A DNA stretch of 36,790 nucleotides from an uncultured Oscillospiraceae bacterium (GTDB taxonomy: Bacteria > Bacillota > Clostridia > Oscillospirales > Oscillospiraceae), in contig CAJTVO010000015.1 of assembly GCA_910579485.1 (NCBI GenBank), forward strand, positions 1-36,790. The letters are read 5' to 3'. Position 1 is the stretch's first letter; every line of letters begins with the position of its first letter. Shown piece by piece: positions 6,857 through 16,135 of the stretch. A program made the translations under genes and the position numbers. The notes under the pieces are model-generated. The model saw only the letters and a program-made list of their open reading frames with translations, did no database searches and was not told the origin of the DNA.

Positions 6857-9799
6857 ATGAAAAAGCTTTTCACCAAGACATTGACGCTGCTCCTGGCAGC
6901 GGCAATGCTGGCCGGTCTGTGCGGATGCAATTCCGGCAGTCCCGACGCCGCACCCGATACCACTCCCGATCCCGCCGTCAGCGACGGCGCGGACAACCCG
7001 GCTCCCGAGGCCCCCGCGCCCGAGCCGGAGAAGCCCGCGATGTCCGTGACGGAGGAGAACACCTACAGCAAGCCCCTGCCCAATCTTCCCGAGGTCCCCT
7101 ACTGGTTCCCTGCCGACCTGCTGAGCTGGGACCCCGCCCAGGACGCCGACGCGGCCTATAACGTCAGCGCCGTCCCCCTGGCCCAGCGCGTGGCCAAGGA
7201 TCAGCTTACCCCCGCCAACGCCACCCAGAACAAGGACATGAACGTGGTGGCCATCTCCATCATGAACGCCAGCACCAGCGGGAACGCGCCTCACGGCCTG
7301 AACACCCCCAACGCCAACGTGTTCTCCTACTGGCAGTACATCGATAAGCTGGTGTACTGGGGCGGCTCCTCCGGCGAGGGCCTGATCGTCGCCCCCAGCG
7401 CCGACGTCATCGACGCCGCCCACCGCAACGGCGTGCCGGTCCTGGGCACCGTGTTCTTCCCCCAGGCGGGCCACGGCGGCAAGATCGAGTGGCTCAACGA
7501 CTTCCTGCAGAAGGACGCCGGCGGCAATTTCCCCATCATCGCCAAGCTCATCGAGGCCGCAGAGTACTTCGGCTTTGACGGCTGGTTCATCAACCAGGAG
7601 ACCGAGGGCGGCGAGAGCGATCCCAACGGCCTGCTGACCGCGGAGCATGCCGCCCTCATGCAGGAGTTCATCAAGGCCTTCAAGGCCGCTGCCGGCGACA
7701 GTCTGGAGATCATGTGGTACGATTCCATGACCGAGGCCGGTGAGATGGATTGGCAGAACGCCCTGACTGATAAGAATAAGGCATTCCTCGTCGATGGAGA
7801 GAAAAACGCTGTCGCCGACAGCATGTTCCTCAACTTCTGGTGGACGCTGGAGAAGTATTCCGACGAGGTTTTGGAGATGATGACCCCCGAGCAGCTGGAG
7901 TACTATCAGAAGCGCATGAACGCGCTCTATGACGAGCCTCTGCTGAAGAGCTCCAGAGACATGGCGGAGGATCTGGGCATCGATCCCTACGCCCTGTATG
8001 CCGGTATCGACGTCCAGGCCCGGGGCATCAACACCCCCGCCGACTGGAGCCTGTTCGCCCCCGGAAACCAGCCCTATACCTCTCTGGGCCTCTACTGCCC
8101 CAGCTGGACCTACTTCACCGCCGAGGACTTCTTCACCGACTATCAGGAGAAGGAGAGCACCCTGTGGGTCAACTCCAAGGGCGATCCCTTCGTGGCCGTT
8201 GATTACAAGAATGAGATGGAGTGGCGCGGCATTTCCACCTATGCCATCGAGCAGACCGTGGTCAACCAGGTCCCCTTCGTCACCAACTTCAGCATGGGCC
8301 ACGGCTATAACTTCTTCATCGACGGCGTGAAGGTCTCCCAGAAGGACTGGAACAACCGCAGTATGCAGGACGTTATGCCCACCTACCGCTGGCACGTGGA
8401 GCAGGAGGGCGGCAACACCCTGAGGGCGACTGTCGATTACTCCGACGCCTACTACGGCGGGACCAGCGTGGGGTTGAACGGTAAGGCCTTCAAGGATCAG
8501 TCCTCCACCGTCACCCTCTACAGCGCCCAGCTGCCCATGACCGGCGATCTGTCCTTCACCGTCAAGGCCAAGGCTGCGGTGGAGACCGCCCTCGACCTGG
8601 TGGTCACCCTGTCCGACGGCTCCACCGAGACCATCACCGGCGATAAGAAGGTCGGCTCCGACTGGACCAGCGTCTCCTTCGACGTCTCCGGCCTGGACGG
8701 CAAGACCGTCACCACCATCGGCTTCAAGCTCGCCGCCGCCGAGGATGTTATGGCCCTGAAGTTCATCCTGGGCCAGATCGCCATCACCAAGCCCGGCGAG
8801 GCCGCCAACCTGTCCGCTTCCGGCCTGAAGGTGGACAGCACCAGCTTTGACGACGACGACTGCATGTATACCGGCGTCCGCCTGAGCTGGACCGGCTCCG
8901 CCGATCACTACGAGATCTACCGGGTGAACCAGGACGGCAGCTACTCCTTCCTGATCGCCACGCCCGGCACCAACTACTACATCAACGGCCTGGAGCGCAA
9001 CGACGACACCAACAAGACCAACTTCGTGGCGGTCCCCGTGAGCGTCACCGGCGAGCGGGGCGAGGCTTCCAACACCGCCACCATGGACTGGCCTGACAAC
9101 AGCCTGCCCAAGGCGGACTTCAAGGCTTCCGCCACGTTGGCGGCCCCCGGTCAGGAGATCGCCTTCGAGAGCCTGTGCTCCGCCAACACCGAGACCCTGG
9201 CGTGGGAGTTCCCCGGCGCTTCCGTTGAGACCAGCTCCGACGCCGCTCCCAAGGTGAGCTACGCCGCCGAGGGCACCTACACCGTGAAGGTCACCGCCAA
9301 GAACGCCTCCGGCGAGGCCGTGGCAGAGAAGACGGATCTGATCACCATCTCTTCCAAGGTCGCGGACCAGCTGGTCCTGCTCAGCCAGGGCAAGGATACC
9401 GAGGCTACCGCCTACGTCAACGACAACGAGGCGCCTCCCTTCGCCGTGGACGGCGACGTCACCAAGAAGTGGTGCGCCACCGGCAACCCGCCCCACGCCC
9501 TGACCATCGATCTGGGCGACGTGAAGGCCATCAGCGAGGTCCACATCGCCCACGCCGAGGCCGGCGGAGAGGGCAGCTCCATGAACACCAAGGCCTACAC
9601 CATCCTGGTCAGCACCGACGGCGAGGAGTTCACCGAGGTGGTGAAGGTCACCAAGAACATGGCCGGCGAGACCGTGGATACCTTCCCGGTGGTCAACGCC
9701 CGCTATGTGAAGCTGTCCGTCGACAAGCCCACCCAGGGCTCCGACACCGCGGCCCGTATCTACGAGGTCGAGGTGTACGGCCTGGACGAGGCCCTGTAA
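6857..9799 (+). CDS. GH85 endo-beta-N-acetylglucosaminidase, multidomain surface lipoprotein
   Basis: This 980-residue enzyme is predicted to cut the chitobiose core of N-linked glycans at the cell surface. The start at 6857 follows AAAGGAG and gives a lipoprotein signal with lipobox LCGC (Cys24), then a Pro/Ala/Asp-rich linker to about residue 75. The GH85 domain spans about 85-500. Its signature GFDGWFINQET holds the Asn246 and Glu248 pair that in Endo-A/Endo-D type enzymes positions the oxazolinium intermediate and acts as the acid. A jelly-roll-like carbohydrate-binding region follows at about 510-650. Then come a fibronectin-III-like module (660-745, LSWTGSADHYEIYRV), a PKD-like module (750-830, AAEGTYTVKVTAKNASG) and a C-terminal F5/8 type C (CBM32-like) module (840-977, FAVDGDVTKKWCA, ARYVKLSVD). 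No sortase signal is seen. Its place before the ABC genes suggests it supplies their substrate. Family call firm; modules 3-5 are by pattern. Confidence 0.93.
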   Translation: MKKLFTKTLTLLLAAAMLAGLCGCNSGSPDAAPDTTPDPAVSDGADNPAPEAPAPEPEKPAMSVTEENTYSKPLPNLPEVPYWFPADLLSWDPAQDADAAYNVSAVPLAQRVAKDQLTPANATQNKDMNVVAISIMNASTSGNAPHGLNTPNANVFSYWQYIDKLVYWGGSSGEGLIVAPSADVIDAAHRNGVPVLGTVFFPQAGHGGKIEWLNDFLQKDAGGNFPIIAKLIEAAEYFGFDGWFINQETEGGESDPNGLLTAEHAALMQEFIKAFKAAAGDSLEIMWYDSMTEAGEMDWQNALTDKNKAFLVDGEKNAVADSMFLNFWWTLEKYSDEVLEMMTPEQLEYYQKRMNALYDEPLLKSSRDMAEDLGIDPYALYAGIDVQARGINTPADWSLFAPGNQPYTSLGLYCPSWTYFTAEDFFTDYQEKESTLWVNSKGDPFVAVDYKNEMEWRGISTYAIEQTVVNQVPFVTNFSMGHGYNFFIDGVKVSQKDWNNRSMQDVMPTYRWHVEQEGGNTLRATVDYSDAYYGGTSVGLNGKAFKDQSSTVTLYSAQLPMTGDLSFTVKAKAAVETALDLVVTLSDGSTETITGDKKVGSDWTSVSFDVSGLDGKTVTTIGFKLAAAEDVMALKFILGQIAITKPGEAANLSASGLKVDSTSFDDDDCMYTGVRLSWTGSADHYEIYRVNQDGSYSFLIATPGTNYYINGLERNDDTNKTNFVAVPVSVTGERGEASNTATMDWPDNSLPKADFKASATLAAPGQEIAFESLCSANTETLAWEFPGASVETSSDAAPKVSYAAEGTYTVKVTAKNASGEAVAEKTDLITISSKVADQLVLLSQGKDTEATAYVNDNEAPPFAVDGDVTKKWCATGNPPHALTIDLGDVKAISEVHIAHAEAGGEGSSMNTKAYTILVSTDGEEFTEVVKVTKNMAGETVDTFPVVNARYVKLSVDKPTQGSDTAARIYEVEVYGLDEAL

Positions 9800-9824
9800 G
9801 CAGCAGCAGTACGAAGCAGACCCG

Positions 9825-9859
9825 CGCGGCGGCCTCTGAAAAGGGGCCGCCGCGTTTTT
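9825..9859 (+). terminator. Terminator of the GH85 gene
   Basis: Arms 9825-9834 and 9845-9854 are exact 10-bp complements, followed by TTTTT (9855-9859). It separates the GH85 transcript from the transporter genes. Confidence 0.92.
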
Positions 9860-9869
9860 GATCTGTCAT

Positions 9870-9928
9870 AAATTTGTTTCCGAATCGTATACAAAAAGAT
9901 GCAAGAATGATACACGGCCCTGTAAAAT
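9870..9928 (+). promoter_or_regulatory. Promoter/operator region of the first binding-protein gene, with two shared elements
   Basis: Element B (9870-9893, AAATTTGTTTCCGAATCGTA...) is close to an interrupted palindrome: TTTGT and ACAAA flank CGAATCG. Element A (9898-9917, GATGCAAGAATGATACACGG) is repeated with one change before the second binding-protein gene. TGCAAG and TAAAAT at 17 bases within and after element A could be the promoter. Confidence 0.6.
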
Positions 9929-9936
9929 AATAGAAG

Positions 9937-9964
9937 GCCGGAGGGAACTTCCCAGCCCTCCGGC
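9937..9964 (+). repeat. Leader hairpin of the first binding-protein gene
   Basis: GCCGGAGGG (9937-9945) and CCCTCCGGC (9956-9964) form an exact 9-bp stem with no T tract after it. A second GC-rich hairpin lies nearer the start, around 10006-10028 (CGTTCC/GGAACG). Together they give a structured leader of unknown role. Confidence 0.5.
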
Positions 9965-10048
9965 GCGTCTATACTATCATAAACAGGAAACCATGAGGGC
10001 CGGGGCGTTCCGGGCTCCCGGGGGAACGAAACAAGGAGGACTTACATA

Positions 10049-12646
10049 ATGAGACGATCAAAAAAGAGGGCGGTGTGCCTGCTCCTGGCGGCGGTCATGC
10101 TGCTGGGCTTGCTGGCGGGATGCGGGAAGAAGGACAATACCCAGCAGCTTTCCGCTACCGTCTACGTGCCGAAGTACATCGATTTGAACCTGGATCTGGA
10201 CTACATCAGCGGCGGCTGCTCCGACGGGGAGAATCTTTACCTCATCGGAGAGCGCACGGAGGAGACCAAGACGGAGGCTCCGGAGGGCGTTTCGTCCGAC
10301 GAGGCCGAGAAGTACGGTTACACCACCTATCGGAACGTGTTTGACATCTACCGCGTCGCGCTGGACGGCAGCGGCACGGTGGAGAAGCTGCCGAACTATC
10401 AGGCGCCGAAGGTCCCCGACGGAAAGGACGGCAACTGCTCCGTGAGCGATATCGCCATCGCGGAGGACGGTTCCTTATGGGTGACAGAGATGCTTTACAT
10501 CTGGGGAAATACCTCCGTGAATTATCCGGCGGTTGATGAGCCGGCGATCATCGGGTCGTCTGACGTCATGGTCCAGCCTGTCGCCCGTTCCGCGTCGGAT
10601 ACCGCGGAGGCGGAGGCCGAAGACGAGAGCGCCTCCGACGAAGACGCGGGCGATGTGGACGTGCCCGTGGAGGAGCCGGTGGAGGACGAATCCAGCGAGA
10701 CCGTTCTCCGGCGGAAGCTGGACAAAGACGGCAGCGAGCTGGAGTGCATCGACATGTCCAAGCTCCAGGAGAAGATGCAGAGCGTCATCGGCGAGGACGA
10801 GTACCTGAACATGCAGGCCTTCGATACCGCCGGGAACCTCTATGTGGGCACCCAGACCAAGATCTATGCCCTGGACGATCAGATGGAGGTCCGCTTTGCG
10901 CTGGACGGGGAGGACATGTGGTACGACCTGATCCCCCTCGCCGGCGGCCTGATGGGGATGCAGAAGCGGGATTACGACGAGGCGACCGAGACCAGCAGCA
11001 ACAAGCTGCTGACCATCGATCCCGAGAAGCAGGCGTGGGGCAAGGAGTACGTCATGCCCAACAACGCCTACAACATCTACCCCGGCGGCGGGGACTACCT
11101 GTTCTACTATCAGGTGAACGACGCGGTCTTCGGCTTCAAGGCCGACGAGTCCAAGGAGGGCGGCGGAGCGGGAGAGCGCCTCTTCTCCTGGGTCGAGGCG
11201 GACATCAGCAGCGACTCCGTCCGCAGCTTCTTCTTCCTGCCCGACGGCCGGGTGGCGGCCATCCTCCAGGAGTATGACAACGAGTACGAGAACATCACCA
11301 TCAGCGCGGCCCTCCTGGCCCCCACCCCCCGGTCGGAGCTGCCGGAGAAGACCACGCTGGTCTACGCCAGCCTGTACCTCTCCTATGACGCGCGGAAGAA
11401 GATCATCGACTTCAACAAGAAGAGCGAGACCCACCGCATCGAGGTCAAGGACTACGCCGAGTTCGACACCGACGGCAGCGGCAAGGCCTCCCTCCAGAAG
11501 CTGAACACGGAGATCCTGGCGGGCAACGTGCCGGATATCCTGGACACCAGCAACCTGCCCCTGCGGCAGTACGGCTCCAAGGGCATCCTGGAGGACCTGT
11601 GGCCCTTCATCGACAAGGACCCGGACCTGGGCCGCGACAAGCTGATGACCCGCCCCCTGGAGGCCAACCAGCAGGACGGCAAGCTCTACGAGATCTTCAG
11701 CAATTTCACCATCCGCACAGTGGCGGGCCCCACGAAGATCGTGGGCGACCGCATGAGCTGGACCCTGGCGGACCTGCGGGAGGCGCTGTCCAAGATGCCC
11801 GAGGGCTGCGCCATCTTCGGCGAGTATGACACCAAGGCAAACATGCTGGATACCGTGGTGAGCCTGAACATGGACCAGTTCGTGGACTGGGAGACCGGCA
11901 AGTGCAATTTCGACAGCGATCAGTTCAAAGCCATGCTGGAGTTCTGCAACACCTTCCCCGCGGAGTTCAACTCTGAAAGCTACGACTATGAGTGGGAGGG
12001 AGAGGAAGCCCGCATCCTCAGCGGCAAGCAAATGCTGTCCCAGACCTATCTCAGCAACTTTGATTGGACCCTCCAGTCCCTGAACGCCCTGCACAACGGC
12101 GAGTACAGCTTCGTGGGCTATCCCCGGGAGGACGGCGGCTGCGGCAGCAGCTTCTCCTTCTACAGCGGCATCGCCATGACCTCCAGCTGCAAGGACAAGG
12201 ACGGCGCCTGGTCCTTCATCCGCCAGGTGCTGCTGCCCGCGGAAGAGGAGAGGGCGGGGGCGAGGTATTATTACTCCGGCGGGAACTTCTCCGTCAATAA
12301 GGCCGATTTCGACAAGGCCATGGAGAACGCCCTGACGCCCCAGTACGAGACCGACGCCGACGGCAACAACATCCTGGACGAGGAGGGCAACCCCATCCCG
12401 GTGAACTACGGTTCCATCTGGGTGAACGACACCACGGAGATCAAGATGAAAGCTCCCACCCAGTCCGACGTGGACAAGGTCCTGGCCCTCTATGAGCAGG
12501 TGGATTCCATCTACCGCAGAGACGATAAGATCATGGAGTCCGTCCTGGAGGTGGCCAGCCAGTATTTCGCCGGCGACAAGCCCCTCAACGACGCGGCGTC
12601 CCTGATCCAGAACAAGGTGACCCTGTACGTCAACGAGAACCGCTGA
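10049..12646 (+). CDS. Propeller-like/solute-binding fusion lipoprotein, paralogue 1
   Basis: This 865-residue lipoprotein (lipobox LAGC, Cys25) has two halves. Residues about 35-425 carry repeated short strands with DG turns (EDGSLWVTEM, DTAGNLYVGTQTKIYALDD, LPDGRVAAILQEY), the look of a beta-propeller. An acidic low-complexity insert lies at about 180-218. From about 433 (KTTLVYASLYLSYDARKKIIDFNK) the sequence becomes a family 1 extracellular solute-binding domain, with NTEILAGNVPDILD, GILEDLWPF and WTLADLREALSKMPEG typical of carbohydrate-binding proteins. It ends in ASLIQNKVTLYVNENR, almost shared with its neighbour. AAGGAGGA precedes the start by 8 bases. The likely role is oligosaccharide capture for the downstream permeases; the propeller half may sense or hold glycan. 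The binding-domain call is firm; the propeller call rests on pattern. Confidence 0.88.
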   Translation: MRRSKKRAVCLLLAAVMLLGLLAGCGKKDNTQQLSATVYVPKYIDLNLDLDYISGGCSDGENLYLIGERTEETKTEAPEGVSSDEAEKYGYTTYRNVFDIYRVALDGSGTVEKLPNYQAPKVPDGKDGNCSVSDIAIAEDGSLWVTEMLYIWGNTSVNYPAVDEPAIIGSSDVMVQPVARSASDTAEAEAEDESASDEDAGDVDVPVEEPVEDESSETVLRRKLDKDGSELECIDMSKLQEKMQSVIGEDEYLNMQAFDTAGNLYVGTQTKIYALDDQMEVRFALDGEDMWYDLIPLAGGLMGMQKRDYDEATETSSNKLLTIDPEKQAWGKEYVMPNNAYNIYPGGGDYLFYYQVNDAVFGFKADESKEGGGAGERLFSWVEADISSDSVRSFFFLPDGRVAAILQEYDNEYENITISAALLAPTPRSELPEKTTLVYASLYLSYDARKKIIDFNKKSETHRIEVKDYAEFDTDGSGKASLQKLNTEILAGNVPDILDTSNLPLRQYGSKGILEDLWPFIDKDPDLGRDKLMTRPLEANQQDGKLYEIFSNFTIRTVAGPTKIVGDRMSWTLADLREALSKMPEGCAIFGEYDTKANMLDTVVSLNMDQFVDWETGKCNFDSDQFKAMLEFCNTFPAEFNSESYDYEWEGEEARILSGKQMLSQTYLSNFDWTLQSLNALHNGEYSFVGYPREDGGCGSSFSFYSGIAMTSSCKDKDGAWSFIRQVLLPAEEERAGARYYYSGGNFSVNKADFDKAMENALTPQYETDADGNNILDEEGNPIPVNYGSIWVNDTTEIKMKAPTQSDVDKVLALYEQVDSIYRRDDKIMESVLEVASQYFAGDKPLNDAASLIQNKVTLYVNENR

Positions 12647-12701
12647 CGGGCGGGGAGGATAGAATGTTTTCCCCAAAAGAAAACAAAAGTGATGTGAGTA
12701 C

Positions 12702-12754
12702 GATGCAAAAATGATACACGGGGCTGGTAAATTTGTGTCCAGAATCCATATGCA
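12702..12754 (+). promoter_or_regulatory. Shared regulatory elements before the second binding-protein gene
   Basis: Element A (12702-12721) matches 9898-9917 at 19 of 20 bases. Element B (12729-12754, AAATTTGTGTCCAGAATCCA...) resembles 9870-9893 but now lies downstream of A, so the order is reversed. A TAAATT at 12728-12733, about 18 bases after TGCAAA, could be a -10. The ribosome site AAGGAGG follows at 12754-12760. Confidence 0.55.
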
Positions 12755-12769
12755 AGGAGGAACCGATCA

Positions 12770-15196
12770 ATGGATCATCGGATCAAAAAGGGCCTGACGG
12801 CGCTGCTGGCCGCGTGTATGCTGCTCAGTCTGGCGGCCTGCGGCAAGGATCAGGACGAGGACGCGGAAAAGCTGTCCGGGACGGTGTTCGTGCCCGAGTT
12901 CATCGACATGGACCTGGGTAAGAACGGCGAGGTGCGGGGCGGCTGCACCGATGGAACGTACATCTATCTGCTGACCGCCAAGTATCCCGACTGGGAGGCG
13001 GGGGAGGAGGGCGACACCACCTACAGCATCCTCCGCCTCTCCGTGGACGGCGGGGAGCCGGAGCCGCTGGAGAACTTCAAGATGGATGCCGCTCCCGAGG
13101 GCTATGACCAGTCCTACGTCTACCTCAACGGCATCCGCGCCGGGGCGGACGGGTCCATTTGGGTGGAGGAGAGCCTGAGCGCCTACTCCTACGACCTGCC
13201 GGAGGACTTCGACCCGGAGACGGGCAATATTTGGGAATACGACATGCTGGACAGCATCGAAAAGAACTACCACATCCAGATGGATTCCACCGGCGCGGAG
13301 ATCACCCGGGTAGACGTCAGCGGCCTGCAGGAGAAGGCGGGGATCGACTCCATGTATTCGGGGGGCACCCTCTTCGACCCCAAGGGGAACATTTACGTCA
13401 GCACGGACGGGAAGATCGTGGTGCTGGACTCCTCCCTGAACGTCCTGTTCTCCGTGGAGGACGAGAACTTCTGGGGCGGCGATCTGACCCTGCTGTCCGA
13501 CGGCTCCGTGGGCACGACAACTACCGTGCAGGACGCTGTCAACAATACCTACACCCGCCAGCTGCGGACCATCGATACCGCCGCCAAGGACTGGGGCAAG
13601 TCCTATGATCTGCCCCAGGACGCCTACAACACCTATTCCGGGACCGGGGCGTACCTCTACTATTACATGAGGGGCGAGACCCTCTACGGACGGAAGGCCG
13701 AGGCGGAGGAGGGGGCGGAGGACGACAAGCTCCTGAACCTGCTGGACGCCGACATCTCCGCGGACCAGATCAGCTTCGTCACCTTCCTGGAGGACGGCAG
13801 GGCGGTCATCATGGCCGAGGCTTACGGCTCCGCCACCGGCCGGCAGGAGACCCTGGCGGTGCTGACCCCCACGCCCCGGTCGGAGCTGCCGGAGAAGACC
13901 ACCCTCACCTACGCCACCATGTACCTGAGCCAGGACGAGCGCAACCGGATCGTGGACTTCAACCGCAGCGGCACGCCCTACCGCATCGAGGTGCGTGATT
14001 ACTCCGAGTACAACACGGAGGAAGATTACCAGGCCGGAATCAAGAAGCTGAACACGGAGATCCTGGCCGGGAAGGCGCCGGACATCATCAACACCGCGTC
14101 CCTGCCCATCCGCCAGTACGGCGCAAAGGGCATCCTGGAGGACCTGTGGCCCTTCATCGAGAAGGATCAGGACATCGGCGGCCGGGAGGGCCTCATGGAC
14201 CGGGTGTTCACCGCCGCCGAGCAGGACGGGAAGCTCTATCAGATCTTTGACGCGTTCAGCATCTCCACCGTGACGGGCTCTCCCAGCGTGGTGGGGGACC
14301 GCACCAGCTGGACCCTCCAGGATCTCCAGGACGCCCTGGCCAAGATGCCCGAGGGCTGCGCCGTCTTCAACGAGTACAACACCAAGAGCAACATACTGAC
14401 GCTGGTGATGAGCATGAACCTGGACAGCTTCCTGAATTGGGACACGGGGGAGTGCCGCTTCGACAGCGAGGAATTCAAGGCCCTGCTGGCCTTCTGCGAC
14501 AACTTCCCGCTGGAATACGACTGGGAGAGCAACCAGAGCGACGATTATGACGAGCCCACCCGCATTGCCGAGGGACGGCAGATGCTGGTGACGGAGCACA
14601 TCAGCGACTTCAAGAGCATCCAGATGCAGAAGGCCATCTTTGGCGGCGATATCGCCTACATCGGCTTCCCCGTGGAGGACGGCGGCGTGGGCAGCAGCTT
14701 CAGCGTCTACAGCGGCCTGGCCATGTCCGCCTCCTGCGCGGACAAGGAGGGCGCGTGGACCTATATGCGCCAGCTGCTTCTGCCCCAGTACGCGGGGAAC
14801 GAGAACGCCTCTCATTGGGGGGGCCACAACGGCTTCCCCTCCAACAAGGCGGACTTCCAGTGGATGGCGGAGCAGTCCATGATCCCGGACGGCTATAAGA
14901 CCGATGAGGACGGCAACCAGATCCTGGACGAGGACGGGAACCCCATCGAGGAAAGCCACAGCACCTGGGGCATCGGCAACAACTTCACCATCAGCGTCTA
15001 CGCCACCAAGCAGGAGGAGTACGACCAGATCATGGACCTCTATAACCAGGTGGACCGGATGAGCGGCTCGGATAACAACGTCTATGACATCGTGACCGAG
15101 GTGTCGGGCAGCTATTTCGCCGGGGACCGCTCCCTGGACGACGCGGCCAGCCTTATTCAGAACAAAGTGACTACATATGTCAATGAAAGTCGTTAA
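12770..15196 (+). CDS. Propeller-like/solute-binding fusion lipoprotein, paralogue 2
   Basis: The 808-residue product is a diverged copy of the preceding protein. It has a lipoprotein signal (LAAC, Cys24), a propeller-like half to about residue 370 (ADGSIWVEES, DPKGNIYVSTDGKIVVLDS, LEDGRAVIMAEAY), and a family 1 solute-binding half from about 376 (KTTLTYATMYLSQDERNRIVDFN). The two proteins share PTPRSELPEKTTL at the domain junction, GILEDLWPFI and the C-terminal ASLIQNKVT-YVNE. It lacks the acidic insert of paralogue 1 and carries a DEDGNQILDEDGNPIEE stretch near the end, typical of clostridial binding proteins. AAGGAGG lies 9 bases before the start. The permease start overlaps its last 20 bases, so the two are translationally coupled. 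Tandem duplication with divergence suggests different glycan ligands. Confidence 0.88.
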   Translation: MDHRIKKGLTALLAACMLLSLAACGKDQDEDAEKLSGTVFVPEFIDMDLGKNGEVRGGCTDGTYIYLLTAKYPDWEAGEEGDTTYSILRLSVDGGEPEPLENFKMDAAPEGYDQSYVYLNGIRAGADGSIWVEESLSAYSYDLPEDFDPETGNIWEYDMLDSIEKNYHIQMDSTGAEITRVDVSGLQEKAGIDSMYSGGTLFDPKGNIYVSTDGKIVVLDSSLNVLFSVEDENFWGGDLTLLSDGSVGTTTTVQDAVNNTYTRQLRTIDTAAKDWGKSYDLPQDAYNTYSGTGAYLYYYMRGETLYGRKAEAEEGAEDDKLLNLLDADISADQISFVTFLEDGRAVIMAEAYGSATGRQETLAVLTPTPRSELPEKTTLTYATMYLSQDERNRIVDFNRSGTPYRIEVRDYSEYNTEEDYQAGIKKLNTEILAGKAPDIINTASLPIRQYGAKGILEDLWPFIEKDQDIGGREGLMDRVFTAAEQDGKLYQIFDAFSISTVTGSPSVVGDRTSWTLQDLQDALAKMPEGCAVFNEYNTKSNILTLVMSMNLDSFLNWDTGECRFDSEEFKALLAFCDNFPLEYDWESNQSDDYDEPTRIAEGRQMLVTEHISDFKSIQMQKAIFGGDIAYIGFPVEDGGVGSSFSVYSGLAMSASCADKEGAWTYMRQLLLPQYAGNENASHWGGHNGFPSNKADFQWMAEQSMIPDGYKTDEDGNQILDEDGNPIEESHSTWGIGNNFTISVYATKQEEYDQIMDLYNQVDRMSGSDNNVYDIVTEVSGSYFAGDRSLDDAASLIQNKVTTYVNESR

Positions 15197-16133
15197 AGAA
15201 AAGAAAACCAAACAAAAGAAGACCGGCAAAGAGGGGACCGGGAAGGTCCGGCGGACGTGGAACCGGAGCAACGACAAGGTGCGCGACGTTCTGCACTCCG
15301 CCGCCTTCCTGAGCCCCAGCGTGACGGGCGTGGCGGTGTTTTTCATCCTGCCGTTCCTGGTGGTGGTGTATTACTCCGTCATCCGCTCCCCCATGAACCC
15401 GGAGTTCGTGTTGCTGGACAACTTCATTGCCGTCCTCAACAACTCCTCCTTCCGCACCGCCGCCAAGAACACCGCTATGTTTTCCGCCATAGCGGTGCCT
15501 CTGGCCGTGGTGCTGAGCTTGGTGCTGGCGCTGATGCTGGAGTGCCGCATCCCCTGCAAGAGCCTGCTGCGCACCTTCTTCCTCAGCCCCATGATGGTGC
15601 CTGTGGCGTCGGTGGTGCTGATCTGGCAGGTGGTGTTCCACTACCGGGGGACGCTGAACGTGATCCTCTCCGGCCTGGGCGTGGAGGCCATCGACTGGCT
15701 GAACAGCCCCTACTGCCTGCTGGTCATCGTGGTGCTGTTTCTGTGGAAGAACCTGGGGTACAACATGATCCTCTTCATGGCGGCGCTGAACAACATCCCC
15801 AAGGAGCTGCTGGAGGTGGCCGACGTGGAGGGCGCCTCCGCCGCCCACAAGTTCTTCAACATCAAGCTGCGCTATCTCTCGCCCACGGTGCTGTTCGTGG
15901 CGATCCTGTCCATCATCAACTCCTTCAAGGTCTTCCGGGAGATCTACCTGCTCACGGGGAACTATCCCTTTGACGGGCTGTATATGATGCAGCACTTCAT
16001 GAACAACACCTTCAGCAACCTGGACTATCAGAAGATGTCCTCGGCGGCGGTGCTGATGGCCCTCGTCATGGTGGCCCTCATCGCCCTGCTGTTCAAGGTC
16101 GAGGACGTGTTCGGAAAGGATGTCGAGGGCTGA
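15177..16133 (+). CDS. Carbohydrate ABC transporter permease, MalF-type
   Basis: The 318-residue protein starts within the end of the binding-protein gene, at ATG 15177 or possibly 15183; neither has a strong ribosome site, consistent with coupling. A very basic cytoplasmic lead of about 40 residues (KEKKTKQKKTGKEG) is followed by six predicted membrane segments. The first is GVAVFFILPFLVVVYYSVI. The cytoplasmic EAA loop, which docks on the ATPase, reads EVADVEGASAAHKFFNIKLRYLSP from about residue 212. This is the MalF/UgpA class of sugar importers. It pairs with the next gene, which starts two bases after this stop. Confidence 0.93.
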   Translation: MSMKVVKEKKTKQKKTGKEGTGKVRRTWNRSNDKVRDVLHSAAFLSPSVTGVAVFFILPFLVVVYYSVIRSPMNPEFVLLDNFIAVLNNSSFRTAAKNTAMFSAIAVPLAVVLSLVLALMLECRIPCKSLLRTFFLSPMMVPVASVVLIWQVVFHYRGTLNVILSGLGVEAIDWLNSPYCLLVIVVLFLWKNLGYNMILFMAALNNIPKELLEVADVEGASAAHKFFNIKLRYLSPTVLFVAILSIINSFKVFREIYLLTGNYPFDGLYMMQHFMNNTFSNLDYQKMSSAAVLMALVMVALIALLFKVEDVFGKDVEG

Positions 16134-16135
16134 CC

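Noticed and set aside
6785..9553. 922-codon reverse-strand open frame opposite the GH85 gene, and similar frames at 4899-6665, 10475-12676, 12767-15346 and 33905-36526
   Set aside because: Their translations are rich in Gly, Val, Leu, His and Gln with no domains, as expected for the antisense of GC-rich codons; the forward genes have ribosome sites and clear families.
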